Assembly (NCBI GenBank): GCA_934643185.1
Contig: CAKUBN010000031.1
Span: 1 to 25,746, forward strand
DNA length: 25,746 nt
Reading direction: 5' to 3'
Source: an uncultured Eubacteriales bacterium
GTDB lineage: Bacteria > Bacillota > Clostridia > Oscillospirales > Acutalibacteraceae
Made by a program: the position numbers and the translations under genes. The notes under the pieces are model-generated. The model saw only the letters and a list, made by a program, of their open reading frames with translations. It was not told the origin of the DNA and made no database searches. The stretch's first letter is position 1, and every line of letters starts with the position of its first letter. Positions 22,693-25,746 of the stretch are shown here, piece by piece.

Positions 22693-22701
22693 ATTATACC
22701 A
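22693..22701 (-). promoter_or_regulatory. Promoter of the GH18 gene, extended -10
   Basis: TGGTATAAT on the minus strand (22701-22693), about 45 bases before the GH18 start; the -35 (TATCTA) is poor. Confidence 0.55.
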
Positions 22702-22752
22702 CTTTTCTTTCATAGTAGATAGTAGTAAAATAAAGAAAAGCGAGGGAACTTT

Positions 22753-23244
22753 ATGAAGTATGATTACAATGCCATGATGAAAGAGATATACGAAGATGCG
22801 CGTGCGTTGGGTATCCCGGTATCAAACTTCATTGACCCGGAGGTGCGCATCAACACGCGCGCAAAAAAGCGCTACGGTCGCTGTATGCACTTGCAGGGCG
22901 AAGAATACGAATATGGGATCGAGGTCTCGGCGTATCTGGAGGACAAGGACGAAAACTGTGTGCGCAGTGTTTTGGCGCATGAGCTGCTGCACACTTGCCC
23001 GCGCTGCATGAACCACAAGCGCCTTTGGAAAGCGTACGCGGATAAGATGAATAACATGTATGGCTACAACATTACGGCGACGACGAAAGAAGCGCTTGTG
23101 GAGCACGAGGAGAAGCCGGTGAAATACATGCTGCAGTGCACAAAATGCAAAAGGCAGTTTCCGCGTATGAAGCTTTCGGCGGCGGTGCAGCACCCGGAGC
23201 GGTACCATTGCGGCTGCGGCGGCAAGATCATCCGATTGTTCTGA
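22753..23244 (+). CDS. SprT-like zinc metallopeptidase domain protein
   Basis: Small cytoplasmic SprT-like protein of 163 residues. HELLH (76-80) with His88 in CMNHKRLW forms the zinc-binding active site (the HExxH motif with a third His). A C-terminal zinc ribbon follows, with C129-x2-C132 and C153-x-C155. SprT-like proteins include the DNA-protein crosslink protease Spartan; the role of short bacterial members is unknown. Start ATG 22753 has GAGGGA 7-10 bases upstream; a TAAAAT box at 22726-22731 may be its -10. It is a single gene, divergent from GH18. Confidence 0.88.
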   Translation: MKYDYNAMMKEIYEDARALGIPVSNFIDPEVRINTRAKKRYGRCMHLQGEEYEYGIEVSAYLEDKDENCVRSVLAHELLHTCPRCMNHKRLWKAYADKMNNMYGYNITATTKEALVEHEEKPVKYMLQCTKCKRQFPRMKLSAAVQHPERYHCGCGGKIIRLF

Positions 23245-23261
23245 TAAAAACATAAAAAGAT

Positions 23262-23299
23262 CCCCGCACGCTGTATCGGTAAAGGTACAGTGTGCGGGG
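23262..23299. terminator. Strong hairpin between the SprT-like gene and rpsR
   Basis: A 14-bp stem (23262-23275 with 23286-23299, one G-T pair). A T-run follows only on the minus strand (TTTTT, twice), so it acts as the second terminator of the rpsF operon; it may also stabilise the SprT mRNA end. Confidence 0.75.
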
Positions 23300-23322
23300 C
23301 TTGCAAATCAATGGGGGATAGC

Positions 23323-23354
23323 AAAAGGGAGATTCTCAAACGAAAATCTCCCTT
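23323..23354 (-). terminator. First terminator of the rpsF-ssb-rpsR operon
   Basis: A perfect 10-bp stem AAGGGAGATT (23325-23334) with 23345-23354, giving TTTT on the minus strand, 28 bases past the rpsR stop. Confidence 0.82.
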
Positions 23355-23381
23355 GTACGCTGATTATTTAGATCTGCACGA

Positions 23382-23633
23382 TCAGTCGCTGCTGAAGGGC
23401 AGGAGAGCGAGGTGACGAGCACGCTTGATAGCGACTGTCAGGCCACGCTGATGATGTGCACAAGTTCCCGTAACTCTTCTGGGGAGGATCTTGCCTCTTT
23501 CAGAAATAAAACGGCGAAGCTTAGCAACATCCTTGTAATCGATGTAATCCGCTTTGTCAACGCAGAAGCTGCATACTTTTCTGCGGCCCTTGCGACCACC
23601 GCGGCGATTATCTCTCTCCGGTCTGTCTGCCAT
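23382..23633 (-). CDS. rpsR: Small ribosomal subunit protein bS18
   Basis: 30S ribosomal protein that binds 16S rRNA with bS6; 83 residues, of normal length. The signature SERGKILPRRVTGTCAHHQR is clear. It also has CSFC near the N-terminus and CAHH later, the cysteine-bearing (zinc-type) version of bS18. The N-terminus is Arg-rich. ATG 23633 has GGAGG 8 bases upstream; the gap from ssb is 36 bases. Third gene of the classic rpsF-ssb-rpsR operon. Confidence 0.97.
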   Translation of the reverse strand: MADRPERDNRRGGRKGRRKVCSFCVDKADYIDYKDVAKLRRFISERGKILPRRVTGTCAHHQRGLTVAIKRARHLALLPFSSD

Positions 23634-23669
23634 TGCGAAAGCCTCCTTATTTTAGTCGTTGTTGGATCA

Positions 23670-24173
23670 TCAGAACGGCAGGTCGTCGTCTCCGATGATC
23701 TCCTCGAAATCTCCGCTGTTTCCACTGGAATAGGTGGGAGCGGGTTCGCTGTAAGCCGGGCGCTGCATTTCATTTCCGGCTGCGCTGTTACTGCCGTAAT
23801 TATTGCCGTAAGACGGGGCGGAGGGGGCACCGTAGTTTGCACCGCCGTCACTGCGTTTGGAATCCGCAAAATTGACGTCGTTTGCAACGATCTCGGTCGC
23901 CTTGCGCTTATTGCCGTCCTTATCTGTATATGTGCGTGTCTGAATGGAGCCGTGAACCGCCATCATCTGGCCCTTGCGGAAGTATTTGCATACGAAATCC
24001 GCTGTGCTGCGCCAAGCGACGACATCAATGAAATCGGCCTGACGTTCTGTACCGGACTTAACATAGGAGCGGTCTACCGCCAGCGTGAAGCTGGTAACGG
24101 CAACATCGCTCGGGGTGTGGCGAAGCTCAGGATCGGCAACCAGTCTGCCCATAACAACTGCAACATTCAACAT
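23670..24173 (-). CDS. ssb: Single-stranded DNA-binding protein
   Basis: Coats single-stranded DNA in replication and repair and recruits partners through its tail. The 167 residues hold an OB fold (about 1-110: NVAVVMGRLVADPELRHTPSD, with DFIDVVAWRSTADF), a disordered Gly/Asn/Ser/Tyr-rich linker, and the conserved acidic tip DDDLPF. Start ATG 24173 gives the standard MLNVAVVMGRL beginning; a TTG three codons earlier is possible. An AGAGAG sits about 10 bases upstream. It is between rpsF (30-base gap) and rpsR. Confidence 0.97.
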   Translation of the reverse strand: MLNVAVVMGRLVADPELRHTPSDVAVTSFTLAVDRSYVKSGTERQADFIDVVAWRSTADFVCKYFRKGQMMAVHGSIQTRTYTDKDGNKRKATEIVANDVNFADSKRSDGGANYGAPSAPSYGNNYGSNSAAGNEMQRPAYSEPAPTYSSGNSGDFEEIIGDDDLPF

Positions 24174-24203
24174 AGGTAACAACTCTCTTTCGTTTCAAAA
24201 AAC

Positions 24204-24611
24204 TTACTCAGCAGCGGACTCGTTTGCTTCGACAGCCTCGGCTGCAACAGCCTCAACGTCGATCGGCTTCGGCTCAGCGGCTTTACGCGGCTTTGCAGCA
24301 GCGGTTGCAAAACGGGGATCCTTCTTCACGATGATGGAACGGAGAACGCCGTCAGTGATCTTATAGCGTCTGTCCAGCTCAGCGGTGAAGTCCGGCGTGC
24401 TCTCGAAGTTTACGAGGGTGTAGTAGCCTTCGGTCTCCTTGTTGATCGGATACGCGAATCTTCTCTTACCCCACTCGTCAACGCTCTCGACAGTGCCGTG
24501 CTTTGCAATCAATGCCTTGAACTTTTCGACCAGCTCTGCATTACCTTCCTCACCGAGCTTTGCGGAGAGAACGATAACGGTCTCGTACTTGTTCTTTACT
24601 ACCTCTGTCAT
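24204..24611 (-). CDS. rpsF: Small ribosomal subunit protein bS6
   Basis: 30S ribosomal protein, binding partner of bS18; 135 residues. The ferredoxin-like core (about 1-95: NKYETVIVLSAKLGEEGNAELVEKF, EWGKRRFAYPINKETEGYYTLVNFE) is normal. An Ala/Glu/Pro-rich tail (about 100-135) ends in NESAAE, longer than the compact type. ATG 24611 has AAGGAGG 7 bases upstream. First gene of the operon with ssb and rpsR; its leader may carry the bS6:bS18 feedback site. Confidence 0.97.
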   Translation of the reverse strand: MTEVVKNKYETVIVLSAKLGEEGNAELVEKFKALIAKHGTVESVDEWGKRRFAYPINKETEGYYTLVNFESTPDFTAELDRRYKITDGVLRSIIVKKDPRFATAAAKPRKAAEPKPIDVEAVAAEAVEANESAAE

Positions 24612-24636
24612 GGTTTGCACCTCCTTTTGGACTTTG

Positions 24637-24658
24637 GCCCCGTACTTTTAAACGGAGC
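24637..24658 (-). promoter_or_regulatory. Hairpin in the rpsF leader, possible bS6:bS18 feedback site
   Basis: A 7-bp stem GCTCCGT/ACGGGGC on the minus strand (24658-24652 with 24643-24637) with an 8-base loop, between promoter and rpsF. Many rpsF leaders carry a hairpin with a CCG element bound by the bS6:bS18 pair. The CCG here is in the stem rather than the loop, so the match is partial. Confidence 0.35.
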
Positions 24659-24710
24659 AAGGATTGTCATTTGTGTTACACAAAACGCATAAGCACAAAC
24701 TAACAAAAGT

Positions 24711-24738
24711 ATTATAACATAAAAATCCGCAAAGTCAA
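24711..24738 (-). promoter_or_regulatory. Promoter of the rpsF operon
   Basis: -35 TTGACT (24738-24733), a 16-bp spacer and -10 TATAAT (24716-24711), about 95 bases before rpsF. The -35 lies inside the loop region of the galU terminator. Confidence 0.8.
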
Positions 24739-24766
24739 GAAAAATCTTGGAACTCGGCGGATTTTT
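24721..24766 (-). terminator. Terminator of galU
   Basis: AAAAATCCGC (24721-24730) pairs perfectly with GCGGATTTTT (24757-24766), with an inner CAAGA/TCTTG stem; TTTTT follows on the minus strand. About 95 bases past the galU stop. Confidence 0.78.
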
Positions 24767-24790
24767 GGAAAATCAAATTTGATATAGGCA

Positions 24791-24818
24791 CTTTGTGAAG
24801 TTAGCTGACTTTACAAAG
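24791..24818 (-). other. Extra hairpin in the galU 3' untranslated region
   Basis: An 11-bp stem (24791-24801 with 24808-24818, one G-T pair) and a 6-base loop, between galU and its terminator. No T-run. Likely an mRNA-end structure. Confidence 0.45.
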
Positions 24819-24858
24819 CGAATTAACTTTACATACATGTAATGCGAATTGCCTTTAC
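24818..24858. repeat. Two 15-base direct repeats after galU
   Basis: GCGAATTAACTTTAC (24818-24832) and GCGAATTGCCTTTAC (24844-24858) differ at two positions and are 26 bases apart, directly behind the galU stop. No function is apparent. Confidence 0.4.
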
Positions 24859-24860
24859 GC

Positions 24861-25733
24861 TCAAAGCGTTTTGGCAAGCTCTTTAAGGTAGGCGCGGAAG
24901 CTTTCGCCAATCTCGGGGTGCTTTAAGGCGACTTCTACCTGTGCCTGCATGACGCCGAGCTTATTGCCCATATCGTAGCGCTTGCCTGTGAAATCGACGG
25001 CGATCATGCTTTCGGTGCGGGCAAGCTCACACATGGCATCGGTGAGCTGAATTTCGCCGCCGGCGCCGGGTGCGGTGTGGGCGAGAATGTCAAAAATCTG
25101 CGGCGGCAATACGCAGCGGCCGAGGATGGAGTAAAGCGACATAATCTTATCCTTACTCGGCTTTTCAATCATATCGGTGCAGGTGAACCAGTTATCGTGC
25201 AGAGGCTCTACCTTGAGGGAGGAGTAGCGCTGAATGGCTTCTTCGCTGACCTCTTTCACGCCGACGACACCCTTGCCGGTCTCGTTATAAGCGCGGATGA
25301 GCTGGCCACAGGCGGGATCTTCGCCGAGGATGACGTCATCGCCGTAGAGAACGGCAAATGGCTCATCGCCGACAAATGCTTTGGCACAGGAGATGGCGTG
25401 GCCGAGACCTCGCGTCTCTTTCTGGCGGATGTAGGTGATGTTTGCAAGGTGCGCAAGGTTCACAACTTCATCGTACACTTCTTTTTTGCCGCTTGCGAGC
25501 AGACGCTCCTCAAGCTCCGGGGCGCGGTCGAAATGATCTTCCATGATGGATTTGCCGCGGTTTGTGATGATGAGAATATCCGTAATGCCGGCGCGGACCG
25601 CTTCCTCTACAATAAACTGGATAGCGGGCTTATCCACAATGGGCAGCATTTCCTTGGGCATCGCTTTCGATGCCGGGAGCACGCGTGTGCCAAGGCCTGC
25701 TGCGGGGATGACGGCTTTTCTGACGGTTTTCAT
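24861..25733 (-). CDS. galU: UTP--glucose-1-phosphate uridylyltransferase
   Basis: Makes UDP-glucose from UTP and glucose-1-phosphate in the cytoplasm, for cell-wall sugars, glycolipids and galactose use. The 290 residues match the GalU length. Motifs: AAGLGTRVLPASKAMPKEML (11-30) for nucleotide binding, VLYGDDVIL in the middle for the metal-binding Asp, DMIEKPS, and the C-terminal GKRYDMGNKLG. ATG 25733 has GAGG at the last bases of the window (25746-25743). The upstream promoter is outside the window. It could supply UDP-glucose for the galactose released by the alpha-galactosidase, although the genes are far apart. Confidence 0.97.
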   Translation of the reverse strand: MKTVRKAVIPAAGLGTRVLPASKAMPKEMLPIVDKPAIQFIVEEAVRAGITDILIITNRGKSIMEDHFDRAPELEERLLASGKKEVYDEVVNLAHLANITYIRQKETRGLGHAISCAKAFVGDEPFAVLYGDDVILGEDPACGQLIRAYNETGKGVVGVKEVSEEAIQRYSSLKVEPLHDNWFTCTDMIEKPSKDKIMSLYSILGRCVLPPQIFDILAHTAPGAGGEIQLTDAMCELARTESMIAVDFTGKRYDMGNKLGVMQAQVEVALKHPEIGESFRAYLKELAKTL

Positions 25734-25746
25734 AAATCAATACCTC

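Noticed and set aside
21635..22693. Long plus-strand reading frame opposite the GH18 gene
   Set aside because: Mirror of a clear GH18 gene; no independent support.

Overview
The window looks like ordinary chromosome of a moderately GC-rich Gram-positive anaerobe, most likely a gut Clostridia (Oscillospiraceae-like). The reasons are a PASTA-type Ser/Thr kinase, strong AGGAGG ribosome sites, sigma-A promoters of the TTGACA/TATAAT and extended -10 type, a rpsF-ssb-rpsR operon, QueH rather than QueG, and several cytosolic glycosidases of a fibre or host-glycan feeder. The species cannot be named from this sequence alone. No phage, transposase, integrase or CRISPR array is visible.

Left part (1-8.0 kb): the 3' end of a PASTA kinase gene; a GH4 alpha-galactosidase (melA) divergent from an AraC-type regulator; release factor 3 (prfC, TTG start); two small genes of unknown function; a divergent-PAP2 membrane protein; and queH overlapping an amidohydrolase gene. 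Convergent gene pairs are separated by compact, mostly two-way hairpin terminators.

Middle part (8.0-13.1 kb): about 300 bases packed with short hairpins; a GH3 beta-glucosidase gene broken by a small frame-shifting deletion; a type B carboxylesterase; and two identical tRNA-Leu(GAG) genes, each with its own consensus promoter and terminator, on either side of an ogt DNA-repair gene on the opposite strand.

Right-centre (13.1-21.6 kb): the most interesting part. A tightly coupled five-gene minus-strand operon encodes an MptD-family ECF S component, an EcfT/CbiQ protein, a double-domain ECF ATPase, and two exporter-fold ABC half-transporters that both carry a DPENE motif. Divergent from it are a PchR/YbtA-like AraC regulator and a membrane-anchored flavodoxin. 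A DtxR/IdeR-like inverted repeat sits over the operon promoter. I infer an uptake-and-reduction system for an iron chelate (siderophore, haem or a related metal complex). The substrate is not proven by the sequence.

Right end (21.6-25.7 kb): a cytosolic GH18 glycosidase, a SprT-like zinc protein, the rpsF-ssb-rpsR operon, and galU. The rpsF promoter is interlaced with the galU terminator.
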